63,728 nucleotides of DNA, taken from positions 1-63,728 of the forward strand of contig JARKVD010000001.1 in NCBI GenBank assembly GCA_029851835.1, in the 5' to 3' direction. The position numbers and the translations under genes were made by a program. Of the stretch, positions 52,306 through 60,352 are shown piece after piece. Below the pieces are notes generated by a model. It was given only the letters and a program-made list of their open reading frames with translations. It did no database searches and was not told the origin of the DNA. The DNA is from Clostridium sp. Its GTDB lineage: Bacteria; Bacillota; Clostridia; Clostridiales; Clostridiaceae. Numbering within the stretch: the stretch's first letter is position 1; every line of letters starts with the position of its first letter.

Positions 52306-54744
52306 ATGAAAAAGAAGAAAGAATATATCATAGGAAGTATTATTACTATTTGTATCGTATTAATATCTATAGTATTTGTAAGAAATTCATTAAAAAACGA
52401 TAGTCATGGAAAAACAGATTTTAATGAAGCTTTAGTAAAAGATGATTTATATACTAAAAATTGTGTGCTTGATAAAGCTGGAGTATATAGTGATAATATG
52501 GAATATGAAACAATTAATATAACTGCAGATGGAGTAATTGCAGAGAATATGTCAGCAAAAAAAATTGTTATTGAATCTTCCGTTGGAGAAGGAGATGTAA
52601 CTCTTCGTAATATTAATGTGGAAGAGCTATTAGTATATGGCGGTGGAGAGAATTCTATTCACATTGAAAACTCAAGTATAGGTTCTTTATTATCTGCAAA
52701 AGAAGAAAGCAAAGTACGTATTGTAATTGATTCTAATACATCAGTAGAAGATATTACTTTAAAAAATCCATCTGTTTTAGAGACGGAAGGATCAATCAAA
52801 ACATTATCAGTTTTATCTGACTCCGTTGTGAAGATTAATGGAACTGTTGATATTATAAATGTATCGGAAAATGCATTAGCATCTTCAATGCATATTGAAG
52901 GAAAAGTTAATACATTAAATTCAAATAAGGCTCTATCTCAGCTAGAAGGGATAGAAAACATAGAAAATATTAAGTTAAACGAATCTAGTGAAAAACCGGA
53001 AAATAAGAATAATGATTCTTATACTGTAAATACTACTGGAAACTCAGAAAAACCACTGGAATCAGATAAGAATATAGAGCAAGGGAATTCTGTAAAACCA
53101 GATAGTACTGTAGAACCAGAGAACCCTGTGGTGCCGGGAAATCCTGTAGAACCGGAAAAGCCTGTTGTGCCAGAAAACCCTGTAGAACCAGAAAATCCTG
53201 TGGAACCAGAGAATCCACAAAAAGAAATATTTATTGAGCGTGTGCAAAGTGAGCCTGGAAAAGTTATTGTCACATTAAATCAAGCTACGTCATCACCAGT
53301 ACTACAAAAAGACATTTCTATTCTTTGTAATAGTGGCGGGGCTGATATGACAATCATTGGAGTAACTACAAAAGATAATAAAGTCTATGAAATCACTACA
53401 GCTTATTATAAGGACAACCTTTATGAAGTTTATATGGATATTCCTGAAGGAAAAACAATAAGTAAAGTTTTTGAAGTTCGCACAGATGCACCAACATTGT
53501 CAAAGGTATATGTAGAACGTATCAATGAAGGTAATGCAGATTTCTTCTTTGTATCTGACGCTCAGGGAAGTATTTATTACTTATTACAGGAGAGACAAAG
53601 TGATGCTTCAGTAATGCGTTCATCTGTACCAAGTGCAGAAAAGATTAAAACTGATGGTATAAAAAGAAATCTTAATTTCCAGAGTAATACAATCCGTATT
53701 AATAATTTAAAAACAGATACAGAGTATGAGGTATACTATCTATTAGTGGATGAAGATAATAAAGAATCTTTAGTACAAGGGCCAATTGTAATTTCAGCTA
53801 ATCCAGTAAAAGAACCTGAGTTAAGTGATATCAATATTATTGATGCAAAAGCAACTAACAGATACTTTGATATTACTCTTGATAAAGCGCCTGGAGAAGA
53901 ACTTACATTAGAGAATTTAAGTATTTCATGTCCTGCTTCTTCACAACTTCACTTAGGTAAAATAGAAAAACTAAGTGATACTCAATATAGAGCATATATG
54001 AAAGAGGGATACTTCTTCATGGATAAGAACCACTATACAATTGTAATTACATACAGTGATAATACAATTAGTAAGTATAAATTTTATGTGGATTTATCCT
54101 GGCCAGAATTCTCATTACCAACAGTTAAGAGAGAGTCCATTACTTCAGCGAAGTTCAATTTCAAGGTAAATGAAGATGGTCATATGTGGTATATTATTCT
54201 TGATACTAGTGATATATACAATACAAAAGTGACTGTTGATGAAGTTATAAGTAAAGGCAAGAAAGTTTCTTTTACAGCTGGAAATAATGAAATTATTTTA
54301 GAGGGAATTACAGAAAAAAGTAAATCTTTATGGTTTGTAAGTGAGGATAAGCTTGGAAATAGACCGAGTTTTGTTGATGCCATAAAAATACCGGATGCCC
54401 CAATAGAACCAGAAAAACCAGAAAATTCTAGTAAGGTTACAATTGAAAGCATTGAAGCTTCATTAGGAGAAACGTGGATGGGGAAAGATTGTACAGTAAT
54501 TGATATTGTATTCAATGAAGAGTTTAATCAATTTAGTGTAAGAACAGAAGATATCATGATTCGTAAAAAGGGAAGTAGCTCATACCTTAATGGATATAAG
54601 GACCTTTCTACAGCATTAACAGGAAGACATTTAGAGATTTCTATATCAAAGAATGGTGGAACTGTTCTCGAAGTTGGAGAATATGATATTGAAATTACTT
54701 TGGATGATGGAAGCAAATTAACTTCAACATTTACAGTAAATTAA
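52306..54744 (+). CDS. Large exported surface protein with Pro-rich spacer and repeated beta domains
   Basis: The 812-residue protein has an N-terminal basic stretch plus hydrophobic helix (7-26) that acts as signal or anchor. Next comes a region of about 200 residues rich in Val, Ile, Asn and Ser with solenoid-like spacing (ITADGVIAENMSA, VTLRNINVEELLVYGG). A wall- or spacer-like run of [EV]P[EG][NK]PV units lies at about 267-305, then about 500 residues of Ig/fibronectin-like strands. No LPxTG, S-layer or choline-binding motif is visible, so it is probably held by its N-terminal helix. AGGAGGG precedes the ATG. Confidence 0.8.
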   Translation: MKKKKEYIIGSIITICIVLISIVFVRNSLKNDSHGKTDFNEALVKDDLYTKNCVLDKAGVYSDNMEYETINITADGVIAENMSAKKIVIESSVGEGDVTLRNINVEELLVYGGGENSIHIENSSIGSLLSAKEESKVRIVIDSNTSVEDITLKNPSVLETEGSIKTLSVLSDSVVKINGTVDIINVSENALASSMHIEGKVNTLNSNKALSQLEGIENIENIKLNESSEKPENKNNDSYTVNTTGNSEKPLESDKNIEQGNSVKPDSTVEPENPVVPGNPVEPEKPVVPENPVEPENPVEPENPQKEIFIERVQSEPGKVIVTLNQATSSPVLQKDISILCNSGGADMTIIGVTTKDNKVYEITTAYYKDNLYEVYMDIPEGKTISKVFEVRTDAPTLSKVYVERINEGNADFFFVSDAQGSIYYLLQERQSDASVMRSSVPSAEKIKTDGIKRNLNFQSNTIRINNLKTDTEYEVYYLLVDEDNKESLVQGPIVISANPVKEPELSDINIIDAKATNRYFDITLDKAPGEELTLENLSISCPASSQLHLGKIEKLSDTQYRAYMKEGYFFMDKNHYTIVITYSDNTISKYKFYVDLSWPEFSLPTVKRESITSAKFNFKVNEDGHMWYIILDTSDIYNTKVTVDEVISKGKKVSFTAGNNEIILEGITEKSKSLWFVSEDKLGNRPSFVDAIKIPDAPIEPEKPENSSKVTIESIEASLGETWMGKDCTVIDIVFNEEFNQFSVRTEDIMIRKKGSSSYLNGYKDLSTALTGRHLEISISKNGGTVLEVGEYDIEITLDDGSKLTSTFTVN

Positions 54745-54775
54745 AAGAACAATATAATACTTAATAACAATTAAG

Positions 54776-54822
54776 AATAAGTAGCCCCAGGTTTGAAATT
54801 TGGGAAGCTACTTATTTTTTAT
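54776..54822. terminator. Two-way terminator between surface protein and transporter genes
   Basis: AATAAGTAGC (54776-54785) pairs with GCTACTTATT (54807-54816), with an inner CCCA/TGGG pair, followed by a T run; it serves the convergent genes. Confidence 0.88.
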
Positions 54823-54847
54823 TTAATATAAGATTATTTTTAAAATT

Positions 54848-55918
54848 TTAGCATGGTTTCTTCTTCATTTTTACATAGAAAACTATGCATTGAAATAAGA
54901 AGATGATGCTGATGATACCAAAGCCAGGATATAAGAAGGTTATAAGCTTTTTAAATCCTATTTGGGAAATTGGAAGAGCAATTAGTAAAAGGCATACAAC
55001 TGACTTTTTGTAAGGAATATTATACTTGATTTCTAAAGTTTTTCCTACGCTGTAGATGTCTGATACTTCTGTTGAGAACATCTCACACCAAATAATACAT
55101 AGGAGCAGAATCTGAATGAGGCGTGTGAATTTACTAGCCACAAAGAGAAGTGGAATCTCATAGTTAAAGATATCAGGAGTATTAGCGATTAGCATTGCAT
55201 TAATCATGAAGGCTAAAATAGTAAGCATAAGGGATCCAATAATTAGACCCATGATTAAAACACTCTTTTTCTTTATTTCCTTACATATAGGTACAATTAC
55301 GCCACTACAAGATAGCATATTAAATCCTGCATAAAGGAAACAAGCGAATATCCACTGCTTGTCTATAATTATATCCTTATAAACAGGTGCAGCCTTCATG
55401 CTCTCTAGTGATATTGCATCAGGTGTAAAAATCAAGTGAAGCACAAAGATAGTACAGATTATAGTTGTTAGAGTTGGAACAATCATAGAGTTTATGGCAA
55501 TTAGTCCTTTAGTATCCTTAAGCAGAGTTATTAAAGCCATAACAAGCATTAGGATGGTACCAAAAATTCTTGGGATTCCAAAGTGTTGATATAAAAGAGC
55601 TCCACTTCCTGCCATTATGATTGCTGCACCGGAAATTAGAAAGAAGCTGGTCAGATAGTCTGTAATTTTTCCGAAAAAGCCAGGACTAACAAGGTTAATA
55701 AAGTCTGTATAGGAATTTAGATTATGGTGTAGACTTATAGAAACTATAATAGAGCTTATTACTATGTAAAATACTCCACAGATCATAATGCCGTAGAAGC
55801 CAGAGAAACCATAGGTTGAAAAAAACTGGGTTATCTCTTGGCCAGAGGCAAGTCCAGCACCTACAATTGTACCGATAAATACGGTAGCAGCTTGAAAGAT
55901 TAATTTAATATTCTTCAA
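54848..55918 (-). CDS. YkvI-like membrane transporter
   Basis: This 356-residue polytopic protein has about ten helices. The first helix carries a broken-helix glycine motif (TVFIGTIVGAGLASGQEITQFF), as in LeuT-fold/APC transporters and the YkvI family. Such proteins are thought to move amino acids or related solutes; the substrate here is unknown. The start is TTG at 55918, with GGGGGG 8 bases upstream. Its leader holds RNA element copy 6 with a duplicated second hairpin. It is monocistronic. Confidence 0.85.
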   Translation of the reverse strand: MKNIKLIFQAATVFIGTIVGAGLASGQEITQFFSTYGFSGFYGIMICGVFYIVISSIIVSISLHHNLNSYTDFINLVSPGFFGKITDYLTSFFLISGAAIIMAGSGALLYQHFGIPRIFGTILMLVMALITLLKDTKGLIAINSMIVPTLTTIICTIFVLHLIFTPDAISLESMKAAPVYKDIIIDKQWIFACFLYAGFNMLSCSGVIVPICKEIKKKSVLIMGLIIGSLMLTILAFMINAMLIANTPDIFNYEIPLLFVASKFTRLIQILLLCIIWCEMFSTEVSDIYSVGKTLEIKYNIPYKKSVVCLLLIALPISQIGFKKLITFLYPGFGIISIIFLFQCIVFYVKMKKKPC

Positions 55919-55947
55919 TTACATCCCCCCATATTAGAATATTAATC

Positions 55948-56069
55948 TAAGTGACATTCCAAATCTATGATTTGGTAAGTGGAAGTTAAGTGAGTGTCCA
56001 AATCTATGATTTTGATACACGAACTTACTCTTCGAGTACTCCTTCGAATGTATATGAGAAGGAGTTTCC
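55948..56069 (-). repeat. Dispersed two-hairpin RNA element, copy 6, with duplicated hairpin II
   Basis: Read on the minus strand: hairpin I is ACTCCTTC/GAAGGAGT; hairpin II is TAAGT-TC-GTGT...AATC-ATA-GATT...ACAC-TC-ACTTA. Then a second hairpin II follows (CCAAATC-ATA-GATTTGG and another ACTTA, 55948-55986). It is in the leader of the YkvI-like gene, about 20 bases before its GGGGGG site, and fills much of the 383-base gap 55919-56301 together with copy 7. Confidence 0.78.
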
Positions 56070-56188
56070 ATTATAGTATATTGACTATCAACATTAAATA
56101 TGTGGAAAAGAGATAAAATGTGGACAACTTTCAGGTTCCTTGTGGGTAATTTTATAAGTAGCATTTAATATATAAAAGAGTTAAACTA

Positions 56189-56260
56189 TAAGTGAGAATC
56201 TGAATCTTTGATTTAGCTCTTCAAACTTACTCCTTCCAATGAATATGGGAAGGAGTTTCA
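56189..56260 (-). repeat. Dispersed two-hairpin RNA element, copy 7 (minus strand)
   Basis: Read on the minus strand: hairpin I is ACTCCTTCC/GGAAGGAGT; hairpin II has TAAGT/ACTTA, GAA/TTC and CTAAATC-AAA-GATTCAG. It lies between divergent genes, upstream of copy 6 on the same strand, and about 40 bases before the oppositely oriented radical SAM gene. Confidence 0.75.
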
Positions 56261-56301
56261 TTAAATTCTAGATAAGAATTCGATAGAACGGAGAAGTATT
56301 A

Positions 56302-57246
56302 ATGAAAAAAGACTGGAATGGAAAAAGATATAATAATCTTAATGGCTTTTTAAGAGAAAAGTTTAATGGTGAAAAGACTTATAAAATATCCTTAGATGGT
56401 GGATTTACATGTCCTAATAGAGATGGAAAGGTTGCAAGAGGTGGATGCACCTTCTGTTCTGCTCGTGGGTCAGGGGACTTTGCTGGAGACAGAATAATGT
56501 CAATTACAAAGCAGTTCCATGGCGTTAAGGATATGATGCAGAAGAAGTGGAAGGATGGAAAGTATATTGCATATTTTCAGGCCTATACGAATACCTATGC
56601 TCCTGTGGAAGAATTAAGAGAAAAATATGATGAAGCCCTTAAAGAGGATAATGTTGTAGCTCTTGCTATTGCCACAAGACCAGACTGTATTGAAGAAGAT
56701 GTATTGGATCTTTTAGAGGAATACAATAAAAAGCTATATACTTGGGTAGAGCTTGGACTTCAGACAAGTAATGATGAAACAGCAGTGCGCATTAATAGGG
56801 GTTATATGAGAGAGACTTTTACAAAGTCAGTAGAAGCTTTAGCTTCAAGAGGAATAGATGTAGTTGCACATATTATCTTTGGTTTGCCAGGAGAAACAAA
56901 GGAAGATATGCTAAATACAGTAAGGTATGTTTCTAAACTACCTATTAAAGGGATAAAGCTGCACCTGCTTCATGTAATGGAGAATACAGTTATGGCTAAG
57001 GAGCTTGAACGTGGTGAATTTAAACTTTTGGAAATGGATGAGTATATCGATATAATAACTGAAGCTATTGCAATGCTTCCACAAAATATTGTTATACATA
57101 GACTTACTGGAGATGCTCCAAGGGATTTATTAATTGGGCCAATGTGGAGCCTTAAAAAATGGGAAGTTTTAAATGCGATAGATGATGCTTTAAAAGAAAG
57201 AGATTTGTATCAAGGAAAGTATTTCAAAGAAGAAGGAAAAAACTAA
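56302..57246 (+). CDS. Radical SAM protein, YhcC type (TIGR01212 family)
   Basis: The 314-residue protein has the family's atypical cluster motif C37-x11-C49-x2-C52 in FTCPNRDG...GGCTFC. It continues with KYIAYFQAYTNTYAPVEELRE, ARPDC-like ATRPDCIEEDVL, WVELGLQT and HIIFGLPGETKEDM. The biochemical role of this family is not established, as far as I know. A weak GGAGAAG site precedes the ATG. It lies 95 bases before comB. Confidence 0.9.
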   Translation: MKKDWNGKRYNNLNGFLREKFNGEKTYKISLDGGFTCPNRDGKVARGGCTFCSARGSGDFAGDRIMSITKQFHGVKDMMQKKWKDGKYIAYFQAYTNTYAPVEELREKYDEALKEDNVVALAIATRPDCIEEDVLDLLEEYNKKLYTWVELGLQTSNDETAVRINRGYMRETFTKSVEALASRGIDVVAHIIFGLPGETKEDMLNTVRYVSKLPIKGIKLHLLHVMENTVMAKELERGEFKLLEMDEYIDIITEAIAMLPQNIVIHRLTGDAPRDLLIGPMWSLKKWEVLNAIDDALKERDLYQGKYFKEEGKN

Positions 57247-57269
57247 TTTTAACCTTATATTTATATTGC

Positions 57270-57286
57270 CCCGTAGATTCTACGGG
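57270..57286 (+). other. Short perfect hairpin between radical SAM and comB genes
   Basis: CCCGTAG (57270-57276) and CTACGGG (57280-57286) pair perfectly around ATT. It is unusually GC-rich for this genome and is not followed by a T run, so it is not a standard terminator. It could be an RNA processing or attenuation structure, or a protein-binding site. Confidence 0.4.
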
Positions 57287-57341
57287 TGAAGATGCAAAGT
57301 CAGATTATTATTTTAAAAGGTTAATCAAGGGGGAATGGAAA

Positions 57342-58070
57342 GTGCATATTGATGTAATAATTTCAGCAGATGACATTAAGGAAGAAAAACTAAAGGATAA
57401 GGTTGTAGTTATAATTGATGTTTTAAGGGCTACTTCTGTTATGGTTACAGCGCTAAACAATGGATGTAAGAACGTTATTCCTGTTAGAGAAGTTGAGGAA
57501 GCAATGAGCCTTGCAGAGCAGGATAGAGAAAACAATCTTTTAGGTGGGGAAAGAGATGGAATAAAAATAGAGGGATTTCATTTTTCTAATTCACCTCTTG
57601 ATTATACTAAAGAAGCGGTTGAAGGTAAGACATTAATAATGACTACTACCAATGGTACGAGAGCTATAAAGAATAGTGAAGGTGCTGATATGATTTTAAT
57701 TGCAGCCATGATTAATGGAAGAGCAGTTGCTGAAAAGTTAATGGAGTTAAAGAAAGATGTGGTATTTGTTAATGCTGGAACCTATGGACAGTTCTCTATG
57801 GATGACTTTATTACCTGTGGGTATATTGTGAGCTGCATGAAGGAAACCTTAGAATATAAAGGTGATCACATTAGTTTATCTGATATAGCAATTACAGCTC
57901 AGTACATTTATGAAGCTAATCCTGATATATTTAGCTTTGTAGAGAAGGCTGATCATTATAAGAGATTGCAACGTCTAAATTGTAATGAAGATTTAACCTA
58001 TTGTTTTACAAAGGATATAGTGGATATCGTTCCTATGTATGAGGCTAATGAACTTAAAATAACAAATTAA
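57342..58070 (+). CDS. comB: ComB-family 2-phosphosulfolactate phosphatase
   Basis: The 242-residue protein carries the ComB signatures VVIIDVLRATSVMVTALNNG, LGGERDGIKIEGF, FSNSPLDYT and TTTNGTRAI. In methanogens ComB acts in coenzyme M synthesis. Many bacteria that lack that pathway carry it, so the physiological substrate here is uncertain (sulfolactate metabolism or another phosphate ester). GTG start after GGGGGA. Its stop overlaps by 4 bases the end of the convergent small membrane protein gene. Confidence 0.9.
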   Translation: MHIDVIISADDIKEEKLKDKVVVIIDVLRATSVMVTALNNGCKNVIPVREVEEAMSLAEQDRENNLLGGERDGIKIEGFHFSNSPLDYTKEAVEGKTLIMTTTNGTRAIKNSEGADMILIAAMINGRAVAEKLMELKKDVVFVNAGTYGQFSMDDFITCGYIVSCMKETLEYKGDHISLSDIAITAQYIYEANPDIFSFVEKADHYKRLQRLNCNEDLTYCFTKDIVDIVPMYEANELKITN

Positions 58071-58279
58071 TCAATAGAAGAACTGCTGTCACTAGTGGTT
58101 CTTCTTCTTTTTCTTTTTGCATACTTAAGAAGGATTAATTCATAGACTGCTGTGTATAGGGTAAAAAGAACAATGAAGATTATTTGAGAAATTTCATTCA
58201 TGGTTGAAGTTGCAAAGAGAATTATTATTGGAAAGCAGAATAAAATTTGAAAAAACCTTAAGAAAGATATGATTTGCAT
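58067..58279 (-). CDS. Small membrane protein, 70 residues
   Basis: The short protein has two hydrophobic helices (about 5-24 and 30-50) and a basic, then Ser-rich tail (KYAKRKRRRTTSDSSSS). A strong GGAGGTGA ribosome binding site 6 bases before the ATG supports it as a real gene. It is convergent with comB, overlapping by 4 bases. The family is not recognised; a small phage- or stress-type membrane protein is possible. Confidence 0.65.
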   Translation of the reverse strand: MQIISFLRFFQILFCFPIIILFATSTMNEISQIIFIVLFTLYTAVYELILLKYAKRKRRRTTSDSSSSID

Positions 58280-58541
58280 ATAGATTCACCTCCATATAAC
58301 CTATTAATATATTTTTATTGTGGCATCTTTAGAACTGTGCTTCAATAAATTTCGTACAACAAATTCTCTGTGAATTTTGGATTTGTGGTGAAGGATAAAA
58401 GTGATTTTTATGGTAATTGGTCATAAATAACATTGATATGACTATATGTGGATATAAGAATTAAAAGAAAGGTCGTAACGAATATAACCTTGGAGGGGCA
58501 AGATTGAAAATTGGTCATAAAATAAAGTAGGGGGGATAACT

Positions 58542-58796
58542 ATGGATTTTCTAGTTTATATTACAGAAAATGCATTAGTAGTTATACCGGTACTTTTAAT
58601 AATAGGAGTAATGTTTAAGGATAGTAAGAGAATCAAGGATAAGTATATACCAATTTTATTATTGGTTGTGGGAGTACTTTTAACCATTGGTCTCAGACGA
58701 AACATGGGTGCCGATACCATTGTTCAAGGAGTATTGGTAACAGCGGCTAGTGTATATTTAAATCAAATAGTAAAACAACTTCGTAAACACGAGTAA
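58542..58796 (+). CDS. Holin-like protein (phage holin superfamily V type)
   Basis: The 84-residue protein has two or three hydrophobic helices (about 3-23, 35-50, 58-74) and a charged tail (QLRKHE). It resembles the small holins annotated Phage_holin_5_2 (GADTIVQGVLVTAASVYLNQIVKQLRK). No endolysin, tail or other phage gene is near, so it is either a phage remnant or a domesticated holin-like membrane protein. A GGGGGGA site precedes the ATG, and a perfect terminator follows. Confidence 0.75.
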   Translation: MDFLVYITENALVVIPVLLIIGVMFKDSKRIKDKYIPILLLVVGVLLTIGLRRNMGADTIVQGVLVTAASVYLNQIVKQLRKHE

Positions 58797-58805
58797 ATAT
58801 AGAAG

Positions 58806-58838
58806 ATGCCTATACAGCCACGCTGTATAGGCATTTAT
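58806..58838. terminator. Two-way terminator between holin-like and methyltransferase genes
   Basis: A perfect 13-bp stem, ATGCCTATACAGC (58806-58818)/GCTGTATAGGCAT (58822-58834), has loop CAC. T content after it is modest on both strands. Confidence 0.8.
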
Positions 58839-58852
58839 TAATTCAAATTTAA

Positions 58853-60028
58853 TTAAGCTACTTGGAAGATATAGAACTTTAAGTAGTAAGACTCATCACT
58901 ATTCCATAGAATTGGATGGTCTGGTGCTTGAGTTCTAAATTCAACCTGTCTTAGAGTAACCTTAGCATCTTTAGCAGCACTTGCTATTGTTTCTCTGAAT
59001 AAATCAGGATTCATGAAGTGAGAACATGAACAAGTTATAAAGTAACCGCCTTTTTTTACTAACTTCATTCCTCTAAGGTTTATTTCTTTATAGCCCCTTG
59101 TGGCACTCTTTATTGTATCACGAGATTTTGTGAAGGCTGGAGGATCAAGGATTACAACATCATATTTTCTTCCTTCATCGGACCATTCTCTAAGTACATC
59201 AAAGGCATTGTGACATTCAAATTTAACAGTGTCTTGAAGGCCGTTTAATTCAGCGTTACGTCTGCAGAAATCTACAGCATGCTGAGAAATATCAACACCA
59301 AGAACAGATTTAGCACCCGCAACTCCGGCATTTAAAGCAAAAGAACCAGTGTGAGTGAAACAGTCAAGAACATCTTTTCCTTTGCAAAGCTTATGGATGG
59401 AAGCTCTGTTATCCTTTTGGTCTAGGAAGAAACCAGTCTTTTGACCATTTTCAATGTCAACATAGTATTTAACGCCATTTTCAGTGATTTGAACCATTGT
59501 ATCGAAAGGTTCAGTTAAGAAGCCTTTAACTTGCTCCATTCCTTCAAGGATTCTAACCTTAGCGTCACTTCTTTCGTAAACACCTTTAGCGCCATACTCC
59601 TCAACTAATAGCTTCACTATGATATCCTTATATTTATCTATACCTAGTGCAAGAGACTGTATTACATAGTAGTCTTCAAATTTATCTATAATAAGTCCTG
59701 GTACAAAGTCAGCCTCTCCAAATAGGAATCTGCAACTAGAAGTATCTGTTATAGTTTTTCTGTATTCCCAAGCGGCACGAAGTCTTTTTCTAAAGAACTC
59801 TTCGTCAATTTCTTCATTAATATCTCTAGTCATAATTCTTAAAGTGATTTTTGAAGCATCATTGATATATCCTTTTCCAATGAATTCTTCTCTATAGTTA
59901 TATATTTCTACGATATCACCGTTTTCATATTCACCTTCAAATTCAGCTATTTCAGTTGAGTATATCCAAAGATGGCCATTTTCAGCATTTTTACCTTTTC
60001 CTTTAAGTAGATAGAATTTACAAGTCAT
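58853..60028 (-). CDS. RlmI-like 23S rRNA (cytosine-5) methyltransferase family protein
   Basis: The 391-residue protein has an N-terminal PUA-like domain (KGKGKNAENGHLWIYSTEI) and a C-terminal Rossmann methyltransferase. The latter has the SAM motif DCFTHTGSFALNAG, the GVDIS loop, and the catalytic motif DPPAFTKS. It probably makes m5C in rRNA. GGGAGGA precedes the ATG. It is monocistronic and convergent with the holin-like gene. Confidence 0.92.
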   Translation of the reverse strand: MTCKFYLLKGKGKNAENGHLWIYSTEIAEFEGEYENGDIVEIYNYREEFIGKGYINDASKITLRIMTRDINEEIDEEFFRKRLRAAWEYRKTITDTSSCRFLFGEADFVPGLIIDKFEDYYVIQSLALGIDKYKDIIVKLLVEEYGAKGVYERSDAKVRILEGMEQVKGFLTEPFDTMVQITENGVKYYVDIENGQKTGFFLDQKDNRASIHKLCKGKDVLDCFTHTGSFALNAGVAGAKSVLGVDISQHAVDFCRRNAELNGLQDTVKFECHNAFDVLREWSDEGRKYDVVILDPPAFTKSRDTIKSATRGYKEINLRGMKLVKKGGYFITCSCSHFMNPDLFRETIASAAKDAKVTLRQVEFRTQAPDHPILWNSDESYYLKFYIFQVA

Positions 60029-60352
60029 TATTATCCTCCCATTGAGTACCTTAAATCATAATAAGCTTTACATTATGATAATATAAGAAATTTATTTTGT
60101 TATAGTCATTTTTACATAAACATGGTTGCCTAAAAGTTTAAATATAATTCTTATCATTATTATAATAAACATAATATAGTATAAATTTACGGAGAGGATT
60201 TTGCAAATAAATTATTTATTATTTACCATAGAAAAAAATAAAGGAGTAAAGTATAATAGTCAGTGGACAAAATTTCGAAGTATAAATTAACATTAAGATA
60301 GATAAACATAGCACACTGATTATAGGGGAAACGTAGGTTAGGAGGAGATTGA
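60029..60352. other. 324-base divergent promoter region, with a possible short leader ORF
   Basis: The gap separates the divergent methyltransferase and ABC-F genes. It is very AT-rich, and I could not fix a single promoter. A 29-codon frame at 60201-60290 starts with TTG three bases after GGAGAGG (MQINYLLFTIEKNKG...). Because many ABC-F genes have regulatory leader peptides it deserves mention, but the spacing is poor and no attenuator hairpin is obvious. Confidence 0.3.

Noticed and set aside
53019-53273. Long open frames on the minus strand opposite the Pro-rich region of the surface protein
   Set aside because: They mirror the six-residue repeat on the coding strand, lack ribosome binding sites, and have unnatural composition.
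11597-56260. The dispersed elements as a CRISPR array or an insertion sequence
   Set aside because: Copies are kilobases apart with no spacers, and no transposase or terminal repeats accompany them; the shared signal is hairpin structure.
57270-57286. CCCGTAG hairpin as a terminator of the radical SAM gene
   Set aside because: No T run follows on either strand.
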